DNA from: Enterocloster bolteae
GTDB lineage: Bacteria > Bacillota > Clostridia > Lachnospirales > Lachnospiraceae
Assembly (NCBI GenBank): GCA_021772025.1
Contig: JAETNT010000048.1
Coordinates: 1 to 32,522, forward strand
Direction of reading: 5' to 3'
DNA length: 32,522 nucleotides
Part shown: positions 23,734-32,217 of the stretch, piece after piece
Layout of the letters: each line of letters opens with the position of its first letter
How positions within the stretch are numbered: position 1 is the stretch's first letter
Translations under genes and position numbers: made by a program
Notes under the pieces: model-generated
Told to the model about the DNA's origin: nothing
The model's input: only the letters and a program-made list of their open reading frames with translations
Databases searched by the model: none

Positions 23734-25563
23734 TTATTTTTTAAAGGAAGCTCTCTTTCTTAAAGTAGGATCCAAAATCTTTTTGCGGATCCGAAGGCTT
23801 TTTGGCGTAATCTCTAAAAGTTCATCGGTATCAATAAACTCCAGGCACTGCTCTAAGCTCATAATCTTGGGAGGTGTTAAGCGTAACGCTTCGTCAGCGC
23901 TGGAGGAACGGGTATTCGTCAGCTTCTTGGTCTTGCATACGTTGATCTCAATATCCTCCGCCTTGGGATTCTGCCCTACAACCATACCGGAATACACTTT
24001 TTCTCCCGGTCCGATAAAAAGAGTGCCCCGTTCCTGGGCATTGTAAAGTCCGTAGGTGATAGCTTCCCCTGCCTCAAAGGCAATCAGGGAACCTGTGGGA
24101 CGGTAGGTTAAATCTCCTTTGTAAGGGCCGTAACCGTCAAAAATAGTGTTTAAGATACCGTTTCCCTTGGTGTCAGTCATAAACTCCCCTCTGTAGCCGA
24201 TAAGGCCTCTGGAGGGAATGGAAAACTCTAATCTGGTATAGCCGCCGGATACAGGGCTCATCCCCTGAAGTTCTCCTTTTCGGGACGTCAGCTTCTGGAT
24301 AACTGCCCCTGTAAATTCTTCGGGAACGTCTACATAGGCAATCTCCAAAGGCTCCTGCTTCTGGCCTCTCTCATTATATTTGTAAATAACCTCCGCCTTG
24401 CTCACTGCAAATTCAAAGTTTTCCCGGCGCATATTCTCAATAAGAACAGACAAATGAAGTTCTCCTCTGCCGGATACCTTAAAGCAGTCTGCAGAATCGG
24501 TTTCCTCCACTCGAAGACTGACATCGGTATTTAACTCCCGGAACAGACGATCCCTGATATGGCGGGAGGTAATGTATTTGCCTTCCTGTCCTGCCAAGGG
24601 GCTGTCATTTACCATAAAATACATGGAAATAGTAGGCTCGGAAATCTTTTGGAAAGGAATGGGGTCCGGATTATCCACATCGCAAATGGTATCCCCGATA
24701 TGGATCTCCGGAATACCGGAAATAGCCACGACGGAACCGATACCGGCTTCCTTTACTTCTACCCGGTTTAAGCCGTCAAACTCATAAAGCTTTCCAATCT
24801 TGATCTTTTTAAATTTACCCGGGTCATGGTGATTTACCAGAACACACTCCTGATTAATCTTAAGGCAGCCGTTATCTACCTTTCCCACTCCGATACGGCC
24901 TACATATTCGTTGTAGTCGATAGTACTGATTAAGGTCTGAACCGGCGCCTCCGGATCCCCTTCCGGAGCCGGAATATAATTGATAATCGTCTCGAAAAGC
25001 GGGGTCATATCCACATTCTCGTCGTCCAGCTCTTTCTTTGCGTATCCGTCTCTCGCGGATGCAAAGATAAAGGGGCATTCCAGCTGCTCATCAGAAGCGT
25101 CCAGATCCATAAACAGCTCCAGAATCTCGTCAATTACTTCATTGGGACGCGCCTCGGGGCGGTCAATCTTGTTAATACATACAATCACGTATAAGTCCAG
25201 CTCCAGGGCTTTTTTTAATACAAATTTGGTCTGAGGCATGGCCCCCTCATAAGCGTCTACCACCAGGATAACGCCGTTTACCATTTTAAGGACACGTTCC
25301 ACCTCGCCGCCGAAATCCGCATGGCCGGGAGTGTCAATAATATTGATCTTGGTCCCCTTATAGGTAACCGCAGTGTTTTTGGAAAGGATGGTAATACCTC
25401 TCTCCCGCTCAATATCGTTGGAGTCCATAACGCGCTCCGCCACTTCCTGGTTTTCTCTGAAAATTCCGCTCTGCTTCAGCAAATTATCTACCAGGGTAGT
25501 TTTACCGTGGTCTACATGAGCGATAATCGCAATATTTCTTACGTCTTCTCTCTTGATCTTCAT
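23734..25563 (-). CDS. typA: Ribosome-associated GTPase TypA/BipA
   Basis: TypA is an EF-G-like GTPase that binds 70S ribosomes and aids 50S assembly, especially under stress or cold. The 609-residue protein is full length with G1 AHVDHGKT (15-22), G2 RERGITILSKNTAV, G3 DTPGHADFGGEVER and G4 NKIDRPEARP. The C-terminal part holds the EF-G-like domains and the BipA-specific domain (GPGEKVYSGMVVGQNPKAED; NTRSSSADEALRLTPP), ending in a basic tail. The ATG at 25563 is preceded by GAGGAAG. It has its own promoter and a strong terminator, so it is probably monocistronic. Confidence 0.97.
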   Translation of the reverse strand: MKIKREDVRNIAIIAHVDHGKTTLVDNLLKQSGIFRENQEVAERVMDSNDIERERGITILSKNTAVTYKGTKINIIDTPGHADFGGEVERVLKMVNGVILVVDAYEGAMPQTKFVLKKALELDLYVIVCINKIDRPEARPNEVIDEILELFMDLDASDEQLECPFIFASARDGYAKKELDDENVDMTPLFETIINYIPAPEGDPEAPVQTLISTIDYNEYVGRIGVGKVDNGCLKINQECVLVNHHDPGKFKKIKIGKLYEFDGLNRVEVKEAGIGSVVAISGIPEIHIGDTICDVDNPDPIPFQKISEPTISMYFMVNDSPLAGQEGKYITSRHIRDRLFRELNTDVSLRVEETDSADCFKVSGRGELHLSVLIENMRRENFEFAVSKAEVIYKYNERGQKQEPLEIAYVDVPEEFTGAVIQKLTSRKGELQGMSPVSGGYTRLEFSIPSRGLIGYRGEFMTDTKGNGILNTIFDGYGPYKGDLTYRPTGSLIAFEAGEAITYGLYNAQERGTLFIGPGEKVYSGMVVGQNPKAEDIEINVCKTKKLTNTRSSSADEALRLTPPKIMSLEQCLEFIDTDELLEITPKSLRIRKKILDPTLRKRASFKK

Positions 25564-25604
25564 AAATTACTTCCTCAATTATAGACTGTTTTTCACGGTT
25601 ACCT

Positions 25605-25633
25605 AGTATATCACCCGCTTTTCCGGATTGCAA
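25605..25633 (-). promoter_or_regulatory. Promoter of typA
   Basis: On the minus strand TTGCAA (25633-25628) and TATACT (25610-25605), 17 bases apart. A TATAAT closer to the gene (25582-25577) is too near the start codon to be useful. Confidence 0.6.
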
Positions 25634-25650
25634 GGTATTTTATGCATGTT

Positions 25651-26340
25651 TTAAGGAATTTCCTCAAAAAGAATGACTTCCTTTTCTAAAACGCCATAGT
25701 AAAGACGGCATATGGCGGTAACAACCGCTTTGCCCTTTGTCCCTTCTTCCAAGGCCCCTTTAAAGCTTTCCGCTTCCCCTTCCGGCACCAGAAAGGTCAG
25801 TTCCACATTTTCCGTGTACTTGGTATCCAAAACATGGATCCCTGCCTGGGCGGCAATATACTGGATTTTTCCTAAACCATTGTAATCCGTTTGCACCAGA
25901 AGCTTCCTGGCCGGCTTCTTTTCTACTATAACGCTTCCTTCAAGGCCTTTCTTGGCTGCTCCGGAATAGGCTCTCACCAGCCCTCCGGTACCTAAAAGCA
26001 CTCCGCCGAAATACCGGGTTACCACCAGACAAATATTAGTAACCCCGGCCCCTTCCAGCACGTCCAGCATAGGCTTTCCCGCTGTCTGGCTTGGCTCCCC
26101 ATCATCGCTGCATCGCTTTTTTTCCCCACGCTCTCCTAATATATAAGCCCAGCAGTTATGTCTGGCATCCCAGTATTTTTTTCTCATTTCTTCTACAAAG
26201 GAAAGGGCCTCCTCCTCGCTTTCCACCGGCCTGGTGTTGGCTATGAAACGGGACTTTTTCTCTGTCAGCTCCCCGGTTCCTTCTTTGTATAAGATTAAAT
26301 AGGATTCTGTCTTTGTCTTTTCTTTATGCTCATCCCCCAT
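25651..26340 (-). CDS. YigZ/IMPACT family protein
   Basis: IMPACT/YigZ proteins have an N-terminal domain shared with eukaryotic IMPACT (a regulator of the Gcn2 kinase) and a DUF1949 C-terminal domain; the bacterial function is not settled. The 229-residue protein shows KSRFIA, ARHNCWAYILG, RCSDDGEPSQTAGKPMLD and VTRYFGGVLLGTGGLVRAYS, which are hallmark stretches, then the DUF1949 region. The ATG at 26340 is 7 bases from AGGAGG and gives the opening MGDEHKEKTKTE; a reading from 26427 would add 29 unlikely residues. It is divergent from the penicillin-binding protein gene. Confidence 0.92.
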   Translation of the reverse strand: MGDEHKEKTKTESYLILYKEGTGELTEKKSRFIANTRPVESEEEALSFVEEMRKKYWDARHNCWAYILGERGEKKRCSDDGEPSQTAGKPMLDVLEGAGVTNICLVVTRYFGGVLLGTGGLVRAYSGAAKKGLEGSVIVEKKPARKLLVQTDYNGLGKIQYIAAQAGIHVLDTKYTENVELTFLVPEGEAESFKGALEEGTKGKAVVTAICRLYYGVLEKEVILFEEIP

Positions 26341-26425
26341 AGGTGTTCCTCCTTTTTTGTGTTGGCGGCGAAGTCCGGCAGGCAGTGCGGAGCTCTCTTC
26401 CGCCTTGCTCATTGCTTTCGTGGAC

Positions 26426-26434
26426 ATTATACCA
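26426..26434 (-). promoter_or_regulatory. Extended -10 element before the YigZ gene
   Basis: TGGTATAAT on the minus strand without a recognisable -35 box. Ten of its flanking bases (ATGGTATAATGT) equal the core of the duplicated element before the M13 peptidase gene. Confidence 0.45.
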
Positions 26435-26552
26435 TGTCTGCTGCAGGGGCGGCTAGTGTTGAGTGAAAAATTTACAGATAAACGAATATAAGAGATCTGA
26501 TAATCGGTTTTACCGCATGAATTTTGTGCCGCAAACCCTCAAGAATCTTAAG

Positions 26553-26581
26553 TTGAATTAATCCAGATATTTTGCTATAAT
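26553..26581 (+). promoter_or_regulatory. Promoter of the class A PBP gene
   Basis: TTGAAT (26553-26558) and TATAAT (26576-26581), 17 bases apart. The AAAGGAGG ribosome site follows only about 10 bases later, so the leader is short. Confidence 0.75.
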
Positions 26582-26604
26582 GTACCGGTAAAGGAGGATT
26601 TTCC

Positions 26605-29316
26605 ATGAACTCGAACAATTACGGCAGAAAGGCCACAGAGCGTAATCTGAAGGCTGTCCATGCCAAGTCTCAGAAATATATGACCCGGTTTTCTCAGATG
26701 ATTTTCCGGCTGTTGTTTATTTTTTGTGCAGTCGTTCTCGTTACCGGCATCAGCGCAGGCTTTGGTATGGTAAAGGGCATTATTGACAATGCCCCGGAGA
26801 TTGATCCCAACAGCTTCGGTCCCAGCGGCTTTGCCACCAAAGTGTATGACAGCGCAGGTAATCTGACTGATACTCTGGTTATGGAAGGTTCCAACCGAGA
26901 GGCAGCCACCTACGAAGAGCTTCCCCAGGATTTAATTGATGCCTTCGTTGCCATTGAAGACTCCCGTTTTTGGGAGCATGACGGAATTGATATCCGTTCC
27001 ATCATGCGCGCTGCTGTAGGCGTGCTTACAAACGATAACCGAGGCGGCGGTTCTACTCTGACCCAGCAGCTTATTAAAAATAATGTCTTTAAAGGCGGTA
27101 ATGAGTCCACCTTTGCCGCAAAACTGGAGAGAAAATTCCAGGAGCAGTATTTGGCGCTTCAGCTTGAAAAAGCCCTGGATCCGGACAAGACCAAAGCAAA
27201 GCAAAAGATTATTACCGACTATCTCAATACCATAAACTTAGGCAGCAACACTCTTGGGGTCAAGGTTGCGGCCAGAAGGTACTTTGACAAGGATGTATCA
27301 GATTTGACTCTGTCTGAATGTACGGTTATCGCCGGCATTACCCAGAAGCCAACCTATTACAATCCCATTACCAATCCGGAGAATAACGCGGAAAAGCGTA
27401 AAATTATCCTTCAATATATGAGGGATCAGGGTTATATCACAGAAGATGAACAAAATGAAGCCCTGTCCGACAATGTATATGAGCGCATCCAGCAAAACAA
27501 CAACATGGTAGTTGCAAATAAGGAAAGTACCATGTACAGCTATTTTACTGACGAGCTGACAGAGCAGGTACAGGAGACCCTGATGAAAAAACTAGGCTAC
27601 AGCGAAAGCCAGGCCTACAACCTGCTTTATGGCGGCGGCCTTACCATCTATACTACCCAGGATCCGGTCATTCAGGCCATTGTTGACGAGGAAGTCAACA
27701 ATCCGGCCAACTATACATCAGCCAAATATTCTGTAGAATACCGGCTTTCCGTCACCCATGCAAACGGGGAGACCGAGCACTATTCAGAGGAAAATCTAAA
27801 GAAATACCATCGGGAAGTACTTCGGGACAACTATACCGGCCTGTATACCAATGAGGAATCGGTTGCCAATGACATTGAAAGATTTAAAGCCCATATCCTT
27901 CAGGAGGGAGATGAGATTATTGGTGAGCGGATGCAGACTACTCTCCAGCCCCAAACCTCCTTTGTCCTTATGGATCAGGCCACCGGCCAGGTAAAAGCCA
28001 TCAGTGGCGGCCGGGGAGAAAAAACCGCCAGCCTTACCTTAAACCGGGCCACCAATACTCTGCGCCAGCCCGGCTCTACCTTTAAAGTGCTTACGGCCTT
28101 TGCCCCGGCTCTGGATGCCTGCGGAGCCACTTTAGGTACGGTTTACTATGATACTCCCTATACAATCGGCACCAAGACTTTCAAAAACTGGTACAGCCAG
28201 GGCAAATACCAGGGGTATTCCAATATCCGCAGCGGCATTATATTTTCCATGAATATTGTAGCGGTCCGCTGTCTGGTTGAGACGGTTACTCCCCAGTTGG
28301 GCATTGAATATGCCCAAAATCTTGGAATTACCTCCCTGACTTCCAACGACTACAATCCGGCAACGGCTTTAGGCGGGCTTACACATGGAGTTTCCAATTT
28401 AGAGCTTACTGCCGCCTATGCGGCTATTGCCAACGGAGGCGTTTACACAGAGCCCATATTTTTTACCAAGATTTTAGACCATACCGGAAAGGTTCTCTTA
28501 GATAACACCCCGGAAACTCACCGGGCGTTGAAGGACTCTACTGCCTTTTTATTAACCGATGCCATGGCGGATTCTGTCCGGCCTGTCAGCAGTTTTGCCA
28601 GAGCCGGGGCCGCCATCTCCTCCACCAGCACCCGGGCCAGGCTTTCCGGTATGACGGTTGCCGGAAAGAGCGGTACTACATCTTCCAACAATGATGTTTG
28701 GTTTGTAGGCTATACCCCCTACTATACTGCCGGTATCTGGGCAGGGTGCGACAGCAACCAGTCCTTAAGCAGCAACGGAGGCACCAGCTTCCACAAGGAT
28801 ATCTGGCGTAAGATTATGGATCGGGTTCATGAAGGACTTTCAGATCCTGGATTTGCGGTTCCGGAAAGCGTGGAAACTGCCCAAATCTGCCGCAAATCCG
28901 GCAAGCTTGCTGTAAGCGGAGTCTGCACCAATGATCCCAGGGGGAATGCTGTTTACACAGAGTATTTTGCCAAAGGAACGGTTCCCACTGAAGTTTGTGA
29001 TAAGCATATAGTAGTGACGGTATGCTCCGCTACCGGCAGAAAACCTACAGAATTCTGTCCGGAAAGGCGTTCCCGGGTATGCATGGCTCTTCCTCAGGAT
29101 GAGGAAGGAAGCACAGATGATTCCGCATTCGGAATTCCCGGTTACTGCAATGTCCATACCGGCGTATCGGTGATCCTGCCTCCTGTAAATCCTGACGGTT
29201 CTTCCGCTCCTGCGGAATCTTCCGAATCCATAGTGACGCCCCTTGGCCCCGGGTATGTTCAGACCAATCCGGTAGTTATCGGCACTATGCCCACCGAATA
29301 TGGACCCGGAGTATAA
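26605..29316 (+). CDS. Class A penicillin-binding protein (PBP1A-type)
   Basis: A bifunctional peptidoglycan glycosyltransferase and DD-transpeptidase anchored in the membrane. Of 903 residues, about 30-55 form the membrane anchor. The glycosyltransferase domain (about 90-270) has the catalytic Glu in EDSRFWEHDGID (E118) and GGSTLTQQLIKN. The transpeptidase domain has the three motifs STFK (S491, K494), SMN (548-550) and KSGT (K688). The last 150 residues are rich in Cys (pairs such as CRKSGKLAVSGVC and FCPERRSRVC) and end in a Pro/Ser-rich tail. The ATG at 26605 follows AAAGGAGG 7 bases upstream. It stands alone between a promoter and a two-way terminator. Confidence 0.96.
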   Translation: MNSNNYGRKATERNLKAVHAKSQKYMTRFSQMIFRLLFIFCAVVLVTGISAGFGMVKGIIDNAPEIDPNSFGPSGFATKVYDSAGNLTDTLVMEGSNREAATYEELPQDLIDAFVAIEDSRFWEHDGIDIRSIMRAAVGVLTNDNRGGGSTLTQQLIKNNVFKGGNESTFAAKLERKFQEQYLALQLEKALDPDKTKAKQKIITDYLNTINLGSNTLGVKVAARRYFDKDVSDLTLSECTVIAGITQKPTYYNPITNPENNAEKRKIILQYMRDQGYITEDEQNEALSDNVYERIQQNNNMVVANKESTMYSYFTDELTEQVQETLMKKLGYSESQAYNLLYGGGLTIYTTQDPVIQAIVDEEVNNPANYTSAKYSVEYRLSVTHANGETEHYSEENLKKYHREVLRDNYTGLYTNEESVANDIERFKAHILQEGDEIIGERMQTTLQPQTSFVLMDQATGQVKAISGGRGEKTASLTLNRATNTLRQPGSTFKVLTAFAPALDACGATLGTVYYDTPYTIGTKTFKNWYSQGKYQGYSNIRSGIIFSMNIVAVRCLVETVTPQLGIEYAQNLGITSLTSNDYNPATALGGLTHGVSNLELTAAYAAIANGGVYTEPIFFTKILDHTGKVLLDNTPETHRALKDSTAFLLTDAMADSVRPVSSFARAGAAISSTSTRARLSGMTVAGKSGTTSSNNDVWFVGYTPYYTAGIWAGCDSNQSLSSNGGTSFHKDIWRKIMDRVHEGLSDPGFAVPESVETAQICRKSGKLAVSGVCTNDPRGNAVYTEYFAKGTVPTEVCDKHIVVTVCSATGRKPTEFCPERRSRVCMALPQDEEGSTDDSAFGIPGYCNVHTGVSVILPPVNPDGSSAPAESSESIVTPLGPGYVQTNPVVIGTMPTEYGPGV

Positions 29317-29333
29317 AGTCCTAAAAATTTTAA

Positions 29334-29373
29334 TCCCTCTGTATCAGACAAAATTATCTCTGATGCAGAGGGA
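29334..29373. terminator. Two-way terminator between the PBP and spoVAE genes
   Basis: A 15-base-pair stem with one wobble (29334-29348 with 29359-29373) and a 10-base loop. It serves the two convergent genes; T-rich stretches flank both sides, stronger on the minus strand. Confidence 0.75.
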
Positions 29374-29396
29374 ATTTCATTGTAAATCCCGTTTTC

Positions 29397-29750
29397 TTAT
29401 TTCATTTTAGAGCTGAAGATCAGAGATCCTAAATATCCAAATACCATGGCCCCGCAGATTCCGGCGGCGCTGGCAGTTAATCCGCCGTTAAAGATTCCCA
29501 GAAGGCCGTCTGTCTGAATCCCCTCTTTTACTCCTTTCCAAAGAGTATTTCCAAAGCCTAAAAGGGGCACTCCCGCCCCCTGGCCTGCCCAATCTAAAAA
29601 CGGCTGATACAGACCTAAAAATCCAAGAACAGCGCCTGTAACCACCAGTATCACCATAATGCGGCCCGGCATCAGCTTGGTCTTGTCCATCAAAATCTGT
29701 ACGATAGCGCAGATAGCGCCTCCTACTAAAAATGCTTTCATATAGTCCAT
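29397..29750 (-). CDS. spoVAE: Stage V sporulation protein AE
   Basis: SpoVAE is a small membrane protein of the SpoVA channel that moves dipicolinate into the forespore and out on germination. The 117-residue protein has the family's MDYMKAFLVGGAICAIVQIL opening, four hydrophobic segments, the PGRIMV stretch and the C-terminal GGLTASAAGICGAMVFG. The ATG at 29750 is 10 bases from AGGAG; a TTG two codons earlier (29756) is 4-5 bases from it and cannot be excluded. It follows spoVAD by about 20 bases and is surely co-transcribed with it. Confidence 0.93.
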   Translation of the reverse strand: MDYMKAFLVGGAICAIVQILMDKTKLMPGRIMVILVVTGAVLGFLGLYQPFLDWAGQGAGVPLLGFGNTLWKGVKEGIQTDGLLGIFNGGLTASAAGICGAMVFGYLGSLIFSSKMK

Positions 29751-29774
29751 TTGCAATACTCTCCTTTTCTTCTT

Positions 29775-30812
29775 TTATGGCCTGTGCTCAATAACAACGC
29801 CATGGGCAATTCCGGGAACACTCTGCCCCTCATTAAAACTTACCGTGGAAAGCAAGGCTCCTGTGGGAACAAAGAGAACCCTCTTCCAAATTCCCTGGCG
29901 GATCCGGGGTAAAATGTAGGAACAAAGCGTTACGGCCGAACAGCCGCAGCCGCTTCCGCCAGCATGAGTATCCTGACTCTCCGGATTAAAGATCTCTATT
30001 CCGCAGTCCATATGGATTTCTGTCAAATCATGCCCTTTTTCTCTCATAAAGTCCAGAAGAATGGTTCTTCCTATTGTTCCCAAATCCCCGGTAATAATCT
30101 TATCATACCAGGTTTCCTCTACTCCCAGATCCTCAAAATTCTGAAGAATGGTAGAAAAGGCGGCAGGCGCCATGGCCGCCCCCATATTCATGGAATCCTT
30201 AATGCCTAAATCTACAATTTTTCCGGTGGTAACTCCGGTGATCCATGCATCTCCTAAATCGCCTTTACTCTTCTTCTCCATTTTAGCGGTAGATTCCAGC
30301 ACTACCGCCCCGCAGCCGGTTACCGTCCAGGTGGCGGAATAGGGTCTCTGGTTTCCATAACCCAATGGAAACCGAAACTGCTTTTCTGCTGTGGCAAAAT
30401 GGCTGGAGGCCACAGAAACCACTCTGTCAGCATAGCCTGCCCCTACCAGCATGGCCCCAAGCCCCATGGCTTCCCCCATGGTGGAGCAGGCCCCGTACAG
30501 ACCGAATAAAGGAATGTTCAATTCCATTACGCCAAAAGATGTGGCAATTAACTGTCCCAGCAAATCTCCGCCTAAGAGGTAGCGGATATCCGTATTTTTC
30601 AACCCGCCTTTTGACAGAGCCAGTTTTACAGCCTCTTTCTGCATCTGGCTCTCTGCCTCCTCCCAATTGTCCTTTCCCCATTTATCATCCTGTTCTACCC
30701 TGTCAAAAAGATGTCCTATGGGGCCTTCCCCTTCTTTCTTTCCCACAACGGATCCTTCGCTTACAATCATCGGCGGATGTTCGAATTGTATGCTTGCTTT
30801 TCCTGCCTGCAT
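29775..30812 (-). CDS. spoVAD: Stage V sporulation protein AD
   Basis: SpoVAD has a thiolase-like fold and binds dipicolinate in spores as part of the SpoVA complex. The 345-residue protein shows ASIQFEHPPMIVSEGSVVGK, LLGGDLLGQLIATSFG, IPLFGLYGACSTMGEAM and the late HAGGSGCGCSAVT, all typical. The ATG at 30812 has AAAGGAGA upstream. The gene is preceded by a sigma-G-type promoter, in line with forespore expression. The gene for SpoVAC, which lies directly upstream in Bacillus and most Clostridia, is not here: the 187 bases up to the AICAR transformylase gene contain only the promoter and a terminator. Confidence 0.95.
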   Translation of the reverse strand: MQAGKASIQFEHPPMIVSEGSVVGKKEGEGPIGHLFDRVEQDDKWGKDNWEEAESQMQKEAVKLALSKGGLKNTDIRYLLGGDLLGQLIATSFGVMELNIPLFGLYGACSTMGEAMGLGAMLVGAGYADRVVSVASSHFATAEKQFRFPLGYGNQRPYSATWTVTGCGAVVLESTAKMEKKSKGDLGDAWITGVTTGKIVDLGIKDSMNMGAAMAPAAFSTILQNFEDLGVEETWYDKIITGDLGTIGRTILLDFMREKGHDLTEIHMDCGIEIFNPESQDTHAGGSGCGCSAVTLCSYILPRIRQGIWKRVLFVPTGALLSTVSFNEGQSVPGIAHGVVIEHRP

Positions 30813-30855
30813 ATACTTCTCCTTTCTAAACTTTTCTTAGAATTATCTATTTTGT

Positions 30856-30884
30856 TAGTATGGCTGGTTTGGAATCCGGTATGC
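30856..30884 (-). promoter_or_regulatory. Sigma-G-type promoter of spoVAD-spoVAE
   Basis: On the minus strand GCATA (30884-30880) and CATACTA (30862-30856), 17 bases apart. Both boxes fit the forespore sigma-G consensus as known from Bacillus. It lies about 45 bases before spoVAD. Confidence 0.75.
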
Positions 30885-30933
30885 ATTGGAAAGGCGTATC
30901 TTAAATGTGCCTGCGCGGATCTTTGATAACGTC

Positions 30934-30983
30934 AAAAAGACCGTTTCCCTCCCAAAAACTTTCTGGTGAGAAACGGTCTTTTT
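30934..30983. terminator. Terminator after the AICAR transformylase gene
   Basis: AAAAAGACCGTTTC (30934-30947) and GAAACGGTCTTTTT (30970-30983) form a perfect 14-base-pair stem. It separates the purine genes from the sigma-G unit. Confidence 0.85.
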
Positions 30984-30999
30984 CAGGCAGAGCCCCGGA

Positions 31000-32178
31000 T
31001 TAATGGTGGAATAGCCGGATACCGGTAAAGGCCATTGCCATACCGTATTTATTGCAGGTTTCGATTACGTTGTCGTCCCTTACAGAGCCGCCGGGCTGGG
31101 CCACATATTTTACGCCGCTCTTAAAGGCTCTGTCTATGTTGTCGCCAAAGGGGAAGAAGGCATCGGATCCCAATGCCACATCCTGCATCTGATCCAGCCA
31201 GGCCCGTTTTTCTTCCTTGGTAAATACGGGAGGCTTTACTTTAAAAATACTCTCCCATCTTCCGTCTGCCAAAACATCCATGTACTCATCGCCGATATAA
31301 ACGTCAATGGCATTGTCCCGATCCGCACGGCGAATACCATCCACAAAGGAAAGATTCAATACCTGGGGTGCCTGGCGTAAAAACCAGTTATCCGCCTTCT
31401 GGCCTGCCAGTCTGGTACAATGTACTCGGGACTGCTGGCCCGCACCGATGCCGATAGCCTGGCCGCCCTTGGCATAGCATACCGAATTAGACTGAGTGTA
31501 TTTTAAGGTAATTAAGGAAATCATCAGATCTACCTTGGCTTCATAGGGAATTTCTTTATTTTCCGTTACCACATTGGTTAAAAGCTCTGTATTGATTGCA
31601 AGCTCATTTCTGCCTTGTTCAAATACGATACCGAATACCTGCTTGCGCTCAATTGGTTCCGGCACATACTCCGGATCAATCTGAATTACGTTATAATTGC
31701 CATTCTTTTTGGATTTTAAAATTTCCAAAGCCTCCGGTTCATATCCGGGAGCAATTACTCCGTCAGACACTTCCCTTTTAATAATTTTCGCAGTATCTGT
31801 GTCGCAGATATCTGAAAGGGAGATAAAATCGCCGAAAGAAGACATTCTGTCTGCGCCTCTGGCTCTGGCATAGGCGCAGGCTAACGGAGACAGCTCTCCC
31901 ATGTCGTCAACCCAGTAAATTTTTGCCAGGGTTTTGGTAAGGGGCAGGCCCACTGCCGCTCCTGCAGGGGAAACGTGTTTAAAAGATGCCGCTGCTGGAA
32001 GTCCCGTAGCTTCCTTTAATTCCTTTACCAGCTGCCAGCCATTAAAAGCATCCATAAAATTAATATATCCCGGCTTCCCGCTCAGTACGGCAATGGGAAG
32101 AGCTTTTCCTTCATTCATAAAAATACGAGACGGCTTCTGATTGGGGTTGCAGCCGTACTTTAACTGTAATTCGTTCAT
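31000..32178 (-). CDS. AICAR formyltransferase, stand-alone (PurH C-domain type)
   Basis: It formylates AICAR with 10-formyl-tetrahydrofolate, the ninth step of purine synthesis. Normal PurH is a fusion of an IMP cyclohydrolase and this transformylase domain (about 510-530 residues); this protein has 392 residues and starts directly with the transformylase part (MNELQLKYGCNPNQKPSRIF). The catalytic Lys-His is in FKHVSPAGAA (K67, H68). Conserved YTQSNSVCYAKGGQ, GAGQQSRVHCTRLAG, FPFGDNIDRA and the end AFTGIRLFHH are present. AGAAGGAGA precedes the ATG. The missing cyclohydrolase is supplied by the neighbouring PurO-type gene 39 bases upstream in the same operon. Confidence 0.92.
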   Translation of the reverse strand: MNELQLKYGCNPNQKPSRIFMNEGKALPIAVLSGKPGYINFMDAFNGWQLVKELKEATGLPAAASFKHVSPAGAAVGLPLTKTLAKIYWVDDMGELSPLACAYARARGADRMSSFGDFISLSDICDTDTAKIIKREVSDGVIAPGYEPEALEILKSKKNGNYNVIQIDPEYVPEPIERKQVFGIVFEQGRNELAINTELLTNVVTENKEIPYEAKVDLMISLITLKYTQSNSVCYAKGGQAIGIGAGQQSRVHCTRLAGQKADNWFLRQAPQVLNLSFVDGIRRADRDNAIDVYIGDEYMDVLADGRWESIFKVKPPVFTKEEKRAWLDQMQDVALGSDAFFPFGDNIDRAFKSGVKYVAQPGGSVRDDNVIETCNKYGMAMAFTGIRLFHH

Positions 32179-32217
32179 CTTTCTTCTCCTTCTCTTTGTA
32201 AGCCGCAGGCCAGCGGC

